Notes: generated from the sequence alone by a model not told the origin. 64,000 bases of DNA from Mycobacterium sp. 852002-51057_SCH5723018 (GCF_001667035.1 NZ_LZIR01000012.1:1-64000); one strand, 5' to 3'; positions 21,286 through 32,946 are shown, numbered from the stretch's first letter. A program made the numbers and translations.

Positions 21286-21972
21286 TTAACCGACACTGCT
21301 GCCGCGCTCGACTTGCGGCCGGGGTGCCCGCATCCGGCGTATCTGGGAAGCCCGGCCGGCGGCGTAAAGACCCAGCTTCCAACGGCTTTCGGTGTTGTCT
21401 GGGAACTTCGCGTCGACCAGCCTGCTCACCTTGCGGCCCAGGATCAGCCCGTCGACACCCATCACCACCATCAGCACCAACATCGCCGGAGAGGCGTACA
21501 ACTGCAGCTGCGGCACGGCGAACATGCCGAACATCAGGCCCAGCGTCGCCGGCATGAACAGGCCCAGGACGTTGCGCCGGGAATCCACCACGTCGCGCGC
21601 ATAGCGCCGGATCGGACCCTGGTCGCGCGCCATCAGGTACGCCTCGTCGCCGGCCATCATGCGGTCCCGGCGATCCGTCATCCGGGCCCGGCCGGCGGTC
21701 CGTTCGGCTCGGCGTTCCTCGCGGCTGAGTTTGGGGCCGGACAGTGATTTGCGCCGCGCCCGCGCCTCGGATGCCGTCATCGGGGCCGGCGCGATCGGGC
21801 CCTTCCGTGCGTTGCGCCGGGCCTCGTTGCGCTTGGGGGTGGGGCGGCCCTTGGGGCCGGTCCGGCGAGACCCGCGGGCCCCGGTGTCCGCGGAATCGGC
21901 GGCGTCGACCGCCGCCTGCGCCGCCCCTTCGGGGTCGTCGTCGCGGCCCTTCTTGCGGCCCATTAGCTTCAC
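21286..21972 (-). CDS. DUF3043 membrane protein (Rv2206-like)
   Basis: A 228-residue protein: a highly charged Lys/Arg-rich N-terminal half (about 1-135) and two membrane helices (LGLFMPATLGLMFGMFAV and MLVLMVVMGVDGLIL) near residues 140-185, then a conserved C-terminal tail with GRASQIRRMRAPRPQVERG. Function unknown. The GTG at 21972 (V-K-L-M-G-R-K-K) is chosen over the ATG at 22038 because it matches the Rv2206 N-terminus I remember and because TAACCT stands 7 nt upstream. Confidence 0.85.
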   Translation of the reverse strand: MKLMGRKKGRDDDPEGAAQAAVDAADSADTGARGSRRTGPKGRPTPKRNEARRNARKGPIAPAPMTASEARARRKSLSGPKLSREERRAERTAGRARMTDRRDRMMAGDEAYLMARDQGPIRRYARDVVDSRRNVLGLFMPATLGLMFGMFAVPQLQLYASPAMLVLMVVMGVDGLILGRKVSRLVDAKFPDNTESRWKLGLYAAGRASQIRRMRAPRPQVERGSSVG

Positions 21973-21979
21973 AGTGGCC

Positions 21980-21985
21980 AGGTTA
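21980..21985 (-). promoter_or_regulatory. -10 element (TAACCT), likely leaderless
   Basis: TAACCT on the minus strand, 7-nt spacer to the GTG at 21972. It supports the shorter start for the DUF3043 protein. Confidence 0.45.
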
Positions 21986-22158
21986 CTTCCCGGATGAGCT
22001 GCCCCGTCACGGCCCCGCGGTGGGGTGTTATCTGTCATGTGCCAGCGCGCCGATTGGACCTACTCTGGACTGTAATGAATGGCTACCTGTGATGGACGAC
22101 GGTCACGATGGCCGCGGATGACGGCGGCCTCGCACCCGGCCGTCTGCGGTTGCCGGCC

Positions 22159-23235
22159 ATGCAGGTATTGGTCGCCCCGGATTGCTACGGGGAAAGCTTG
22201 TCGGCCGTGGAAGCGGCCGCCGTCATCGCGACCGGCTGGAATCGATCGCGCCCGGGCGATCGGTTCACCGTCGCCCCGCAGTCCGACGGCGGCCCGGGCT
22301 TCGTCGAGGTGCTGGCCAGTCGGCTGGGAAAGAAGCGGCGGTCGCGGGTGTGCGGGCCGCTGGACACCACGGTGAGCGCCGAGTGGGTGTTCGACCGGGC
22401 CTCGGCGACCGCGTATTTGGAGGTGGCTCAGGCGTGCGGCCTGACGCTGCTGGACGGTCCGCCCACCGCGGAAACCGCGCTGGCGGCCCACAGCAGGGGA
22501 GTGGGGCAGCTGATCGCCGAGGCGCTGCGGGCCGGGGCGAAGCAGATCGTGGTCGGGCTGGGTGGCAGCGCCTGCACCGACGGCGGCCAGGGCATGATCG
22601 GCGAGCTCGGCGGCTTCGACGCCGCGCGGCGAGAACTGACGAACGTCGACCTGGTCGCCGCCTCGGACACCGAATATCCGCTGGTGGGACCGTGGGGCGC
22701 GGCGCGGGTGTTCGGGCCGCAGAAGGGCGCGGACACGGCTGCCGTCGCGGCGCTCGAAGTCCGGCTCGAGGCGTGGGCGCTGGAGCTGGAGGCGGCGGCT
22801 GGGCGCGACGTCAGCTCGGAGCCCGGCGCCGGCGCCGCCGGTGGCATCGGCGCCGGCCTGCTCGCGCTCGGCGGCCGGTGCGAGTTGGGCGCCGCCATCA
22901 TCGCCGAGTCCACCCGCTTAGCCGACGACCTCGAGGTGGCCGACATGATCGTCACCGGTGAGGGCAAGTTCGATGAGCAGTCGTTGCACGGCAAGGTGGT
23001 CGGCTTTCTCGCCGAGTCGGCGCGTCCGCTGGGGATTCCCGTGATCGTGCTCGCCGGGCAGGTCGGCCTGGAGAATTCGGCGGTGCGTTCGTCGGGCATC
23101 ATGTCCGCGCTGTCCATCGCCGATTACGCCGGTTCGGTGCGGTTGGCGCAGGCGGACGCGGCCAATCAGCTCATGGGTTTGGCCTCGGAGGTCGCTGCAC
23201 GACTCGGGAATAGCGGTCCCGCAATGTACCGTTGA
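22159..23235 (+). CDS. Glycerate kinase-like protein (Rv2205c-like)
   Basis: A 358-residue protein of the GarK/glycerate kinase family, which phosphorylates glycerate. Family motifs: [18 protein letters not shown] at the N-terminus, [25 protein letters not shown] and [15 protein letters not shown]. The length is the same as Rv2205c. The ATG at 22159 matches that protein's start; an in-frame ATG at 22108 would add 17 residues, and a TACTCT box near 22061 is a plausible -10. Substrate assignment is by family only. Confidence 0.88.
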   Translation: MQVLVAPDCYGESLSAVEAAAVIATGWNRSRPGDRFTVAPQSDGGPGFVEVLASRLGKKRRSRVCGPLDTTVSAEWVFDRASATAYLEVAQACGLTLLDGPPTAETALAAHSRGVGQLIAEALRAGAKQIVVGLGGSACTDGGQGMIGELGGFDAARRELTNVDLVAASDTEYPLVGPWGAARVFGPQKGADTAAVAALEVRLEAWALELEAAAGRDVSSEPGAGAAGGIGAGLLALGGRCELGAAIIAESTRLADDLEVADMIVTGEGKFDEQSLHGKVVGFLAESARPLGIPVIVLAGQVGLENSAVRSSGIMSALSIADYAGSVRLAQADAANQLMGLASEVAARLGNSGPAMYR

Positions 23236-23293
23236 TGCAGTGGGCTTTTTCCCGAGCGGGTAGGGCCCGACCATGAGCCATGTAGGAGAAGCA

Positions 23294-23650
23294 ATGACGG
23301 TGCAAAACGAGACGACCGCCAAGACCCACGGCGTGGTCCTGACCGAATCCGCCGCTGCCAAGGCGAAGTCGCTGCTCGATCAGGAGGGCCGTGACGACCT
23401 GGCGCTGCGCATCGCGGTCCAGCCTGGGGGGTGCGCTGGGCTGCGCTACAACCTGTTCTTCGACGACCGGACGCTGGACGGCGACCTGACCGCGGAGTTC
23501 GGCGGTGTGACCCTGACGGTCGACCGGATGAGCGCCCCCTACGTCGAGGGCGCGTCCATCGACTTCGTCGACACGATCGAGAAGCAGGGCTTCACGATCG
23601 ACAACCCCAACGCCACCGGTTCCTGCGCCTGCGGCGATTCCTTCAACTGA
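23294..23650 (+). CDS. erpA: ErpA-like A-type Fe-S carrier
   Basis: A 118-residue HesB/IscA-family protein, same length as Rv2204c, which delivers iron-sulfur clusters to apo-proteins. The three cluster cysteines are visible: PGGCAGLRY and the C-terminal GSCACGDSF. AGGAG lies 6 nt before the ATG at 23294. Nearby Fe-S clients include LipA and the Rieske protein QcrA. Confidence 0.95.
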   Translation: MTVQNETTAKTHGVVLTESAAAKAKSLLDQEGRDDLALRIAVQPGGCAGLRYNLFFDDRTLDGDLTAEFGGVTLTVDRMSAPYVEGASIDFVDTIEKQGFTIDNPNATGSCACGDSFN

Positions 23651-23660
23651 TCGCGGTTTA

Positions 23661-23677
23661 ACCGTTCGCGAAACGGT
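23661..23677. terminator. Small hairpin between convergent genes
   Basis: ACCGTT-CGCGA-AACGGT: a 6-bp stem with a 5-nt loop exactly between the erpA stop and the stop of the gene at 23679. It could serve both transcripts. There is no T-tract, so strength is uncertain. Confidence 0.4.
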
Positions 23678-23678
23678 C

Positions 23679-24314
23679 TCAGTACGAGCCGCCGGTGCGC
23701 AGCACGTACGAGCAGACCATGATCTGGCCCCGCTGGAACAGCAGCTGGGCCACGCCCTGCACCTCCCCGCGCGCCGGACCCCCGGTGGCGGGCGTGACCC
23801 GCATGGAAAACAGCGCCTGCGCCTGATACTGCGACAGGTACACGATCTTGTCGATCGAGGTCAGCTGCACCTCGGAAAACTGCTTGCGGAACGCGTCGCT
23901 GCTCATTTTGGCCAGCGCCTGGTCGGACCGCTTGTCGTGCACCCCGTCGTAGAGGCCGCATAGCGCGTTGCGGACGATGACGTCGATGTCGCGATGCTCG
24001 AGCCCGTCCAGGTAGTTCTGGATCGCCGTCTTCACCGTGGCCTCCGAGAACGAGGTGCCGGTATTGGCGCCGTTGGTGCGCACCCCGTACACGATCGCCA
24101 CCGTCATCGCGGCCACCAGTACGACGGCCACCAGCAGGCCGATGATCAGCCGCCGCTTGGACCGTCGCGCGGGGTACGGCACGGGCGGTTGCCCGGCATA
24201 ATTGGCCGGAGGCGGTCCAACGGGCTGGTGCGGGAACTCAACCGGCTGGGACTCGGCGTGGGGCGTCGGTCCGTCGGCGCCGACGGTGTGGTCCGGCGAG
24301 TGCGGACCGGCCAT
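23679..24314 (-). CDS. Single-pass membrane protein (Rv2203-like)
   Basis: A 211-residue protein with a Pro-rich cytoplasmic N-terminus (about 1-50), a basic stop (RRSKRR), one membrane helix (LIIGLLVAVVLVAAMTVAIVYGV) and an extracytoplasmic domain of about 135 residues with a cystatin/NTF2-like feel (a helix FSEATVKTAIQNYLDGL, then strands) and two cysteines. Function unknown. ATG at 24314 preceded by AGGAGA. Confidence 0.82.
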   Translation of the reverse strand: MAGPHSPDHTVGADGPTPHAESQPVEFPHQPVGPPPANYAGQPPVPYPARRSKRRLIIGLLVAVVLVAAMTVAIVYGVRTNGANTGTSFSEATVKTAIQNYLDGLEHRDIDVIVRNALCGLYDGVHDKRSDQALAKMSSDAFRKQFSEVQLTSIDKIVYLSQYQAQALFSMRVTPATGGPARGEVQGVAQLLFQRGQIMVCSYVLRTGGSY

Positions 24315-24417
24315 GTGGTTCTCCTACCGTGGTAGACGGGACCGTGATCCCTTGGCAGGCTAGCGCACGGCGTTGCGCCGACCGCGACGCGACGACGGTC
24401 GCACCTGAGTAAGCTAG

Positions 24418-25422
<1,005 letters not shown>

Positions 25423-25454
25423 ATCCGCGATTCAGCGGGGTCACGGCGCCCCGA

Positions 25455-25525
25455 GTGTGAACTCACGGCCTTCAGTGTGAGCTGAGGGCGGCGACACGCC
25501 GAAGGTCCGCGCCCAGGGTTCACAC
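25455..25525. repeat. Convergent intergenic inverted-repeat element
   Basis: Between the stops of adoK and asnB: outer arms GTGTGAAC (25455-25462) and GTTCACAC (25518-25525) around a hairpin core CGGCGACACGCCG (25489-25501). The same core appears in the aroG/pknL convergent gap (53913-53925). A bidirectional terminator or dispersed repeat is likely. Confidence 0.5.
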
Positions 25526-25548
25526 GCGAGTCTGTCGGCGCAGGGAAC

Positions 25549-27507
25549 CTAGAGCTGCACCGGGTAGTGCGGCTCGCTGATCTGCGGCACCACGCTGTGC
25601 TCGACGAAGATCGCGTGCCACAGCATGAAGATCAGCACGGTCCACAGCCGGCGGCTGTGATCGCTGACGCCGTTGCGGTGTTCGTCGAGCATCCGGCGCA
25701 CGGCGGCCAGGTCGACCAGATGATCGGCCTGCGACGAGCCCACCAGCCCGTGGGCCCATTCCAGCAGCTCGCCCGTGCGCAGCCAGTGCCGGATCGGCAC
25801 CGGGAACCCGAGCTTGGGCCGGTGCAGCACGTGCGCCGGAACGATCGGCTCCAGCGCGCGACGCAGGGCGTACTTGGTGGTGATGCGGGTGATCTTCGCC
25901 TCCACCGGCAGTCGCGACGCGACCGCGAACACCTCGGGATCCAGGAACGGCACCCGAAGCTCGAGCGAGTTGGCCATCGTCATCTTGTCGGCCTTGACCA
26001 GGATGTCGCCGCGCAGCCAGGTGAACAGGTCGACGTGCTGCATGCGGGCCACCGGGTCCCAGCCGGTCGATTCCGCGTACACCGACGCGGTGACGTCGGT
26101 GTGGGTCCACTCGTCGCGGAACCCGGGCAGCACGTCGCGCAGCTGCGCGTCCGAAAAGCTGCGGGCGTTGCCGTAGTAGCGCTCCTCGAGCGTCAACGAT
26201 CCGCGGTGCAGCAGGCTCTTACCGCGCATGCCCTCCGGCAGCGGCTTGGACACCTTACCCACCGAACGCCGCAGCGGCCGGGGCAGATAGTCAAAAGGCT
26301 TGAGCGACAGCGGCTCCCGGTAGATCGTGTAGCCGCCGAACAGCTCGTCGGCGCCCTCGCCGGACAGCACCACCTTGACGTGCTTGCGGGCCTCGCGGGC
26401 GACGAAGAACAGCGGCACCAGCGCCGGGTCGGCGACCGGCTCGTCGAGGTACCAGACGATCTCCGGCAGGGCCGCGACGAACTCGTCGGCGCTGACCACC
26501 TTGGCGATGTGGCGGGCGCCGATCGCCTCCGCCGAGGCCACCGCGACGTCGATCTCCGAGAACCCCTCGCGCTCGAAGCCGGTGGTGAACGTGATCAGCC
26601 GGGGGTTGTGCCGAATGGCCAGCGCCGCGATGGCCGTGGAGTCGATGCCGCCCGACAGGAACGCGCCCACGGTGACGTCGGCGCGCATGTGCTTGGCCAC
26701 CGAATCCTCGAGCACCGCGGTGATTTCGTCGTAGCGAGCTTGCTCGGTGTCGCGGGTGATCGGCGTGGCGGCGAACCGCGGCACGAAGTAGCGCGTGATC
26801 TCCGGCTGCTGGCCCGGCCGGATGCGGGCATAGCAGCCCGATTCCAGCCGGCGCACCCCGCAGTGCAGCGTCTCGGGCTCCGGCACGTACTGCAGCACCG
26901 TGTAGTGCTGCACCGCCCGCTCATCGATGCCGCTGTCGAACCCGACCAGCTCGGCCAGATCCATCAGGCATTTCTTTTCGCTGGCCACCGCCGTGCCGCC
27001 GGCGCCGGTCGCCATGAACAGCGGCTTGATGCCGAAAGGATCACGGGCACAGAACAATTGCCGGGTGACGGTGTCCCACAGCGCGAACGCGAACATGCCC
27101 CGCAGCCGCGTCAACACCTCGGTACCCCAGTAGTGATAGCCGGCGACGATGGGTTCGCCGTCGCCGTCGGTGGCGAAGACGACGCCGTGCCGGGCCGTCA
27201 GCTCTTCGCGCAGCTCGAGGTAGTTGTAGATCTCGCCGTTGAACACCAGCACGTAGCGGTCGGGCGCCTCCGGCGGCCCCCACCGCAGCGGCTGATGCGA
27301 ATGCGCGATGTCGATGATGGACAGTCGGTTGAAGCCGAACACCGCGCTTCCTGCGGCGCCGTGGTCGCCAGGGTCCGTCCAGGTGCCCGGCTCGTCCGGC
27401 CCACGATGACGCATCAGGTGCGACGCGCGGGCGACGGCGTCCTCGGTCCCGGCCCCGAGGCCCTCAGCACCGGCCGGGACCGCGACGAACGCCAGCAGAC
27501 CACACAC
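25549..27507 (-). CDS. asnB: Asparagine synthase (glutamine-hydrolysing)
   Basis: A 652-residue enzyme, same length as M. tuberculosis AsnB. The N-terminal class II glutaminase domain needs Cys2 as its free N-terminal nucleophile (M-C-G-L-L-A-F), which fixes the GTG start at 27507. The C-terminal synthetase domain has the ATP-pyrophosphatase loop [14 protein letters not shown] at about residue 284. It makes asparagine; in some mycobacteria this family member amidates cell-wall or other carboxyls, which cannot be told here. CATACT lies 8 nt before the start. Divergent from ctaC. Confidence 0.95.
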   Translation of the reverse strand: MCGLLAFVAVPAGAEGLGAGTEDAVARASHLMRHRGPDEPGTWTDPGDHGAAGSAVFGFNRLSIIDIAHSHQPLRWGPPEAPDRYVLVFNGEIYNYLELREELTARHGVVFATDGDGEPIVAGYHYWGTEVLTRLRGMFAFALWDTVTRQLFCARDPFGIKPLFMATGAGGTAVASEKKCLMDLAELVGFDSGIDERAVQHYTVLQYVPEPETLHCGVRRLESGCYARIRPGQQPEITRYFVPRFAATPITRDTEQARYDEITAVLEDSVAKHMRADVTVGAFLSGGIDSTAIAALAIRHNPRLITFTTGFEREGFSEIDVAVASAEAIGARHIAKVVSADEFVAALPEIVWYLDEPVADPALVPLFFVAREARKHVKVVLSGEGADELFGGYTIYREPLSLKPFDYLPRPLRRSVGKVSKPLPEGMRGKSLLHRGSLTLEERYYGNARSFSDAQLRDVLPGFRDEWTHTDVTASVYAESTGWDPVARMQHVDLFTWLRGDILVKADKMTMANSLELRVPFLDPEVFAVASRLPVEAKITRITTKYALRRALEPIVPAHVLHRPKLGFPVPIRHWLRTGELLEWAHGLVGSSQADHLVDLAAVRRMLDEHRNGVSDHSRRLWTVLIFMLWHAIFVEHSVVPQISEPHYPVQL

Positions 27508-27515
27508 GGCGCCCC

Positions 27516-27521
27516 AGTATG
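27516..27521 (-). promoter_or_regulatory. -10 element (CATACT) of asnB, likely leaderless
   Basis: CATACT on the minus strand with an 8-nt spacer to the GTG; the same hexamer serves ctaE in this window. Confidence 0.4.
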
Positions 27522-27596
27522 CCGCACTCGCGCGGCGGGTGGCGGTTGACCGGCCGGGGTTTCGTCGCCGGGCTGAGCGGCGTGGTCTACGCTGCG

Positions 27597-27602
27597 TAGT
27601 AT
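27597..27602 (+). promoter_or_regulatory. -10 element (TAGTAT) of ctaC
   Basis: TAGTAT lies 26 nt before the ctaC GTG, leaving room for a short leader containing the AGGAGG ribosome binding site. Confidence 0.4.
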
Positions 27603-27628
27603 TCGATATCCGAGCAGGAGGCGCCAAC

Positions 27629-28744
27629 GTGACACCTCGCGAGCAGGTCCGTTCGCAACGTTTGTCGCACGGCATGTTTCGGGGGCCTTTTGTACGCCGC
27701 TCCGGGGGCGCTGAGCGGGGTCTTTCCCGCCGTCTTCGGCCGCTGGCGCTGGCCGCGACGTTGGGCCTGCTGGCCGTCACCCTCAGCGGATGCAGCTGGA
27801 CGCAGGTGCTGGGCATGGGCTGGCCCGAGGGGATCACCCCGCAGGCGCACGTCAACCGGGAGCTGTGGATCGGGTCGGTGATCGCCGCTCTGGTCGTCGG
27901 CGTCGTCGTGTGGGGCCTGATCTTCTGGTCCTCGGCGTTTCACCGCAAGAAGGCCACCGACACCGAACTGCCGCGGCAGTTTGGCTACAACATGCCCCTG
28001 GAGCTGGTGCTCACCGTGACGCCGTTCCTGATCATCTCGGTGCTGTTCTACTTCACCGTGGTGGTGCAGGAGAAGATGCTGCATCTGGCCAAGGACCCCG
28101 AGGTCGTCATCGACATCACCTCCTTCCAGTGGAACTGGAAGTTCGGCTACCAGAAGGTCAACTTCAAAGACGGCACGCTGACCTACGACGGCGCCGACCA
28201 GGCGCGTAAACAGGCCGTGGCCTCCAGGCCGGAGGGCAAAGACGAGCACGGCGAGGAGCGCGTCGGGCCGGTGCGCGGGCTCAACACCGCCGACCGGACT
28301 TACCTGAACTACGACAAGGTCGAGATTCTCGGAACCCCGCAAGAGATCCCGGTGCTGGTGCTGCCGGCCGGCAAGCGCATCGAGTTCCAGATGGCTTCCG
28401 CGGATGTCGTGCACACGTTCTGGGTGCCGGAATTTCTGTTCAAGCGTGACGTGATGCCCAACCCACAGGCGAACAATTCCGTCAACGTCTTCCAGGTCGA
28501 CGAGATCACCAAGACCGGGGCGTTCGTCGGTCACTGCGCCGAGTTCTGCGGCACCTACCACTCGATGATGAACTTCGAGGTTCGGGTGGTGCCGGCCAAC
28601 GACTTCAAGGCCTACCTGCAGCAGCGGATCGGCGGCAAGACCAACGCCGAGGCGTTGCAGGCGATCGCTCAGCCCCCGCTGGCGGTGACCACCCACCCGT
28701 TCGATACCCGCCGGGGTGAAAAGAACACGAGCCCAGTAGGTTAG
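27629..28744 (+). CDS. ctaC: Cytochrome c oxidase subunit II
   Basis: Subunit II of the aa3 oxidase carries the CuA site that takes electrons from the bcc complex. The 371-residue precursor has a lipoprotein signal ending in LSGC (C55), two membrane helices (about 85-110 and 130-160) and the CuA domain with [13 protein letters not shown] holding the Cys, Glu, His and Met ligands. GTG start at 27629 with AGGAGG upstream. The start is variable in mycobacteria and the N-terminal extension differs from H37Rv. Followed 8 bp later by ctaF. Confidence 0.95.
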   Translation: MTPREQVRSQRLSHGMFRGPFVRRSGGAERGLSRRLRPLALAATLGLLAVTLSGCSWTQVLGMGWPEGITPQAHVNRELWIGSVIAALVVGVVVWGLIFWSSAFHRKKATDTELPRQFGYNMPLELVLTVTPFLIISVLFYFTVVVQEKMLHLAKDPEVVIDITSFQWNWKFGYQKVNFKDGTLTYDGADQARKQAVASRPEGKDEHGEERVGPVRGLNTADRTYLNYDKVEILGTPQEIPVLVLPAGKRIEFQMASADVVHTFWVPEFLFKRDVMPNPQANNSVNVFQVDEITKTGAFVGHCAEFCGTYHSMMNFEVRVVPANDFKAYLQQRIGGKTNAEALQAIAQPPLAVTTHPFDTRRGEKNTSPVG

Positions 28745-28752
28745 GACCCTCA

Positions 28753-29172
28753 ATGCATATCGAAGCGAGGCTCTTCGAATTCATCGCGGCCTTTTTCCTT
28801 TTGACGGCGGTGCTATACGGGGTGCTGACCGCGCTGTACGCCACCGGCGGCGAGGAGTGGGCGGGCACCACCGCATTGACGCTGACCGGTGGCCTGGCGT
28901 TTATCACGGCGACCTTTTTCCGGTTCGTGGCGCGCCGGCTGGATACCCGTCCCGAGGACTACGAGGGCGCCGAGATCAGTGACGGCGCAGGCGAATTGGG
29001 CTTCTTCAGCCCGCACAGCTGGTGGCCGATCCTGATCGCGTTGTCGGGCTCGGTGGCCGCGGTCGGCATCGCGTTCTGGCTGCCGTGGTTGATCGCCGCC
29101 GGGGTGGTGTTCATCCTTGCGTCGGCGGCCGGGTTGGTCTTCGAGTACTACGTCGGCCCCGAGAAGCACTGA
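28753..29172 (+). CDS. ctaF: Cytochrome c oxidase subunit IV (actinobacterial)
   Basis: A 139-residue integral membrane protein, Rv2199c-like, with four hydrophobic segments. CtaF is the actinobacterial subunit IV of the aa3 oxidase, and its place directly after ctaC (8-bp gap) is conserved. The motif [29 protein letters not shown] joins the second and third helices. Confidence 0.93.
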   Translation: MHIEARLFEFIAAFFLLTAVLYGVLTALYATGGEEWAGTTALTLTGGLAFITATFFRFVARRLDTRPEDYEGAEISDGAGELGFFSPHSWWPILIALSGSVAAVGIAFWLPWLIAAGVVFILASAAGLVFEYYVGPEKH

Positions 29173-29355
29173 TTTGCGACCCAAAGGTCACAATCAGGGC
29201 ATCAGTTGATCGTTGGCCCGTTTGCCAAGACTTCTTCGCGGTAGCCGGTTCGGTAGGGTTTGCCCAAGCACTATGAGAAGTTCCCAAGCGCGCGCGCAAC
29301 GGTCTAGCCGCGAAGCCCCGCGCGCTGGTGAGGTAGTTGGACAGGGCAGGCAAAC

Positions 29356-30183
29356 ATGAGTGGGCCGAATCCTCCGGGATCAGAACCGGAAGAACACGAT
29401 TCCGCCGGCGAACCCAGCCACGAACCGGACGCCGGTGGCCACCCCGGCGACGCGTTGTCGCCCGAAGCGGTCGAACCCCACGACGAGCTGGGACCCCTCG
29501 ACGACGGCGCCGAAATAGCGGCAGCGGACCAGACGGGTCAGACGGACGCGTACTCGCGCGCCTACTCGGCCCCCGAGTCCGAGCATTTCATCAGTGGTCC
29601 CTACGTGCCGGCCGACCTTCGGCTCTACGAGTACGACGACTACGACGAGGCCACCGAGGACGACGAGCACCGTGCCCCGCGCTGGCCGTGGGTGGTCGGC
29701 ATCGCCGCCATCGTGGCCGCGATCGCGCTCGTGATTTCGGTGTCGCTCCTGGTCACCCGAACCGACACCAGCAAGCTCGCCAACCCGGCCACGACCACCA
29801 CGCCGTCGACTCCGCCGATGCAAGACGAGATCACGACCACCAAACCGCCGCCGCCGGCGACCACCCCGTCGGCGGCAGTGGCGCCGCCACCGCCGACCTC
29901 GACCCCCAGCGGTCCGCGCCAGGTCACCTACTCGGTGACCGGCACCAAGGCGCCGGGCGACATCATCTCGGTGACCTACGTCGACGCGTCCGGGCGCCGG
30001 CGCACGCAGCACAACGTGTACATCCCGTGGTCGATGACCGTCACCCCGATCTCGCAGTCCGACGTGGGCTCGGTCGAGGCGTCCAGCCTTTTCCGGGTCA
30101 GCAGGCTCAACTGCTCGATCACCACCAGCGACGGAACGGTGCTGTCGTCGAACACCAACGACTCGCCGCAGACGAGCTGCTGA
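29356..30183 (+). CDS. mmpS3: MmpS3-like membrane protein
   Basis: A 275-residue protein with a long acidic, disordered cytoplasmic N-terminus (about 1-110), one membrane helix ([22 protein letters not shown]), a Thr/Pro-rich linker and a C-terminal MmpS domain beginning [24 protein letters not shown], with two cysteines. MmpS proteins accompany MmpL transporters; no mmpL is nearby. It overlaps the next gene's ATG by one base (TGATG), so the two are coupled. Confidence 0.9.
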   Translation: MSGPNPPGSEPEEHDSAGEPSHEPDAGGHPGDALSPEAVEPHDELGPLDDGAEIAAADQTGQTDAYSRAYSAPESEHFISGPYVPADLRLYEYDDYDEATEDDEHRAPRWPWVVGIAAIVAAIALVISVSLLVTRTDTSKLANPATTTTPSTPPMQDEITTTKPPPPATTPSAAVAPPPPTSTPSGPRQVTYSVTGTKAPGDIISVTYVDASGRRRTQHNVYIPWSMTVTPISQSDVGSVEASSLFRVSRLNCSITTSDGTVLSSNTNDSPQTSC

Positions 30184-30827
30184 TGGTCAGCAGATATTCC
30201 GCCTATCGCCGCGGGTCCGACACCGTTCCGCCGGGCGTCATCGACCGGATACTGGTCGGGGCGTGCGCCGCGATCTGGCTGGTGTTGCTGGGCGTGGGCG
30301 TGGCCGCCGCCGTCGCGCTGACGGACCTGGGCAGCGGCTTTCACAAGATGGCCAAGAACTCCCACACGCCGTGGGTGTTGTACGCCGTCATCATCGTTTC
30401 CGCGCTGATCATCGCCGGGGCGATCCCGGTGCTGGTGCGGGCCCGGCGCATGGGCCTGACCGACCCGGCCGCACGATCGACGTCGGCCACAGCACGCGCG
30501 AACAGACCCCCGGTGCGGCTGATGTCGCCCGCCCCGCGGACCGCGGCCGATCGGGCGCGCCAGCCCAGGGTGCAGGCGGCGCGGCCGTCGGCCGAGGAGT
30601 GGTCCGGTGCGGCCGTGGACCGGGTTTGGTTGCGCGGCACCGTGATTCTGACCGGCACCATAGGTGCGGCGCTGATCGCGGTATTGGCGGCGACGTACCT
30701 GATGGCCGTTGGGCACGACGGCGCGTCGTGGATCGGCTACGGGCTGGCCGGGGCCCTCACCTTGGCCATGCCGGTGGTTGAGTGGCTACACATCCGACAG
30801 CTGCGCCGGCTCACCGGCGCACAGTAG
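30183..30827 (+). CDS. DUF2561 membrane protein (Rv2197c-like)
   Basis: A 214-residue protein, same length as Rv2197c, with four membrane helices in two pairs (about 20-45 and 60-82; 155-178 and 183-200) separated by a basic, Pro/Ala-rich cytoplasmic loop with RPPVRLMSPAPRTAADRAR. Function unknown. Translation is probably coupled to mmpS3 through the TGATG overlap. Confidence 0.87.
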   Translation: MVSRYSAYRRGSDTVPPGVIDRILVGACAAIWLVLLGVGVAAAVALTDLGSGFHKMAKNSHTPWVLYAVIIVSALIIAGAIPVLVRARRMGLTDPAARSTSATARANRPPVRLMSPAPRTAADRARQPRVQAARPSAEEWSGAAVDRVWLRGTVILTGTIGAALIAVLAATYLMAVGHDGASWIGYGLAGALTLAMPVVEWLHIRQLRRLTGAQ

Positions 30828-30828
30828 C

Positions 30829-31062
30829 TCAGGACTTTTTGGCGTACCTGCGAACCAGCTCGTCCTCACCGAACGTGCTCGTGCGCTGCCGGCCGGTGCC
30901 GTCGCTGCTGAAGAAGGTCCACTGCCGCGGAGTCGTCTGCGGCCCGCTGATCAGCTTGACCGTGAGGCGCAGGTCAGTGGGACGCAGCGTGCCGATGACG
31001 TCACCGACCTTGACCTGCGATGGATGAATCTGCGGTGCGTCGCACCAGTTCTGTATGGCCAC
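30829..31062 (-). CDS. Small 77-residue protein, function unknown
   Basis: A short soluble protein, basic towards the C-terminus (ELVRRYAKKS), with a beta-rich middle (VKVGDVIGTLRPTDLRLTVKLISG). I do not recognise it. The GTG at 31062 has GAGGA about 9 nt upstream, and TATTCT (31091-31096, minus strand) is a possible -10, so it looks like a real gene. It ends one base from the convergent DUF2561 gene and is divergent from the FAAL-like gene, with 220 bp between. Confidence 0.6.
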   Translation of the reverse strand: MAIQNWCDAPQIHPSQVKVGDVIGTLRPTDLRLTVKLISGPQTTPRQWTFFSSDGTGRQRTSTFGEDELVRRYAKKS

Positions 31063-31154
31063 TTCACCTGTTCCTCACGTTGTATCGGTAAGAATACCTG
31101 CGATCCGCGTCCCGCGCTGACGGTTGCGCATAGCTGGTGCGCCGCAACGGCTTT

Positions 31155-31170
31155 GTTGCGATATCACAAC
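31155..31170. promoter_or_regulatory. 16-bp near-palindrome, candidate operator
   Basis: GTTGCGATATCACAAC reads almost the same on both strands (two central-flank mismatches). It lies in the 220-bp region between the divergent 77-residue gene and the FAAL-like ligase gene, where a repressor dimer could act on both. Confidence 0.4.
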
Positions 31171-31296
31171 GACCGGATTGACGCGGGCGCGCCCGCGCGC
31201 GCGTACTCGCGTCACGGCCGTAGCTTCGGCCCTGTCACCTCATATGTCCCGAGATGGCCACAACGGTTTGTGAAGACCTGACACATGGGAGGTGTG

Positions 31297-32931
31297 GTGA
31301 GCAGGTTCGTCGAGACGATGCTGGGCAGCGCGGAGTCCAGTAGTCGCGGCCTGGTGACCGGTGACCCTGGCTCGCCGGTGCGTTCCACCTGGGGCGAGGT
31401 CCATCAGCGGGCCCGCCGGGTAGCGGGGGGATTGGCCGCGTTGGGCGTCGGCCCGGGCGATCGGGTCGGGGTGCTGGCCGGCGCCCCGGTCGAGATCGCG
31501 CCGACGGCGCAGGGCGTGTGGTTGCGCGGCGCGTGCCTGACGATGCTGCATCAGCCGACGCCGCGCACCGATCTGCAGGTGTGGGCGCACGACACGTTGG
31601 CGGTCATCGCCATGATCGAGGCGACGGTGGTGATCGTGTCCGACCCGTTCATGGCCGCGGTGGCGGTGTTGGCCGAGCACGGGCTCACGGTGGTGACGAT
31701 CGCCGAGCTGCTCGCCGCCGCACCCGTCGACGTCGTCGACAGCGGTGACGACGCTCTGGCGCTGTTGCAGTTGACGTCTGGCTCCACCGATTGCCCCAAA
31801 GCGGTGGCCATCAGCCACGCCAACGTGATGGCCAACGCCGAGGCGATGTTCGTCGGCGCCGAATACGACCTGGATACCGACGTGATCGTGAGCTGGTTGC
31901 CGCTGTTTCACGACATGGGCATGACCGGGTTTCTGACGGTGCCGATGCTGTTCGGCGCCGAGCTGGTCAAGGTCACACCCATGGACTTCTTGACCGATAT
32001 CTTGTTGTGGCCCAAGCTGATTGACAAGTACCGGGGCACGATGACCGCCGCGCCGAACTTCGCGTACGCATTGCTGGCCAAGCGGTTACGCCGGCACGCC
32101 AGGCCCGGGGATTTCGATTTGTCGTCGTTGCGGTGGGCGTTATCCGGTTCTGAGCAGGTCGAACCGGCCGATGTGGAGGACTTCTGCGCGGCCGGTGCGC
32201 CGTTCGGGCTGCGTCCCGAGGCGATCCTGCCTGCCTACGGGATGGCTGAAACCACTGTGGCGGTGTCGTTTTCGCAATGCGGCCTGGGACTGCTGGTCGA
32301 CGAGGTGGACGCCGACATGCTCGCTGTGCTGCGCCGGGCGGTACCCGCCACCACCGGCAACACCCGCCGGCTGGCCTCGCTGGGGCCACTGCTGGACGGT
32401 ATCGAGGCCCGCATCGTCGATGAGTATGGCGCCATCGAGCCAACCCGGGGAGTGGGCCTCATCGAGGTGCGCGGCGAGCCGGTCACGTCGGGATACGTCA
32501 CGGTCGGCGGTTTCGTGGGCGCCCAAGACGACCAGGGCTGGTTCAGCACCGGGGATCTGGGATATCTCACCGAGCACGGGCACGTAGTGGTCTGCGGCCG
32601 GGCCAAGGATGTCATCATCATGGCCGGACGCAACATCTACCCCACGGACGTGGAACGTGCCGCCGGGCGGGTCGTCGGAGTGCGTGCGGGGTGTGCGGCG
32701 GCCGTGCGGCTCGACGCGGGTCATTCCCGGGAATCGTTTGCCGTCGCGGTGGAGTCAAATCACGTCGACGACCCGGCGCAGGTGCGGCGCATCAAGCACC
32801 AGGTGGCCCACGAGGTGGTCACCGAGGTCGCGGCGCGCCCACGCAACGTGGTGGTCCTGGCCCCCGGCGCGATTCCCAAGACACCCTCGGGCAAGCTGCG
32901 CCGCGCTTACGCGCTGTCGCTGGTCAGCTGA
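31297..32931 (+). CDS. FAAL-like acyl-AMP ligase / acyl-CoA synthetase
   Basis: A member of the ANL adenylating family of about 544 residues that activates carboxylic acids. The P-loop is [59 protein letters not shown] and [20 protein letters not shown] resemble fatty-acyl-AMP ligases more than ordinary FACLs. The catalytic lysine is in [11 protein letters not shown]. No polyketide synthase or carrier protein is adjacent, so its acceptor is unknown. Start: GTG at 31297 follows GGGAGG by 4 nt; ATG at 31285 is the alternative. It is inserted between the DUF2561 gene and qcrB relative to H37Rv. Confidence 0.85.
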   Translation: MSRFVETMLGSAESSSRGLVTGDPGSPVRSTWGEVHQRARRVAGGLAALGVGPGDRVGVLAGAPVEIAPTAQGVWLRGACLTMLHQPTPRTDLQVWAHDTLAVIAMIEATVVIVSDPFMAAVAVLAEHGLTVVTIAELLAAAPVDVVDSGDDALALLQLTSGSTDCPKAVAISHANVMANAEAMFVGAEYDLDTDVIVSWLPLFHDMGMTGFLTVPMLFGAELVKVTPMDFLTDILLWPKLIDKYRGTMTAAPNFAYALLAKRLRRHARPGDFDLSSLRWALSGSEQVEPADVEDFCAAGAPFGLRPEAILPAYGMAETTVAVSFSQCGLGLLVDEVDADMLAVLRRAVPATTGNTRRLASLGPLLDGIEARIVDEYGAIEPTRGVGLIEVRGEPVTSGYVTVGGFVGAQDDQGWFSTGDLGYLTEHGHVVVCGRAKDVIIMAGRNIYPTDVERAAGRVVGVRAGCAAAVRLDAGHSRESFAVAVESNHVDDPAQVRRIKHQVAHEVVTEVAARPRNVVVLAPGAIPKTPSGKLRRAYALSLVS

Positions 32932-32946
32932 CCCGCTGCCGCGGGG

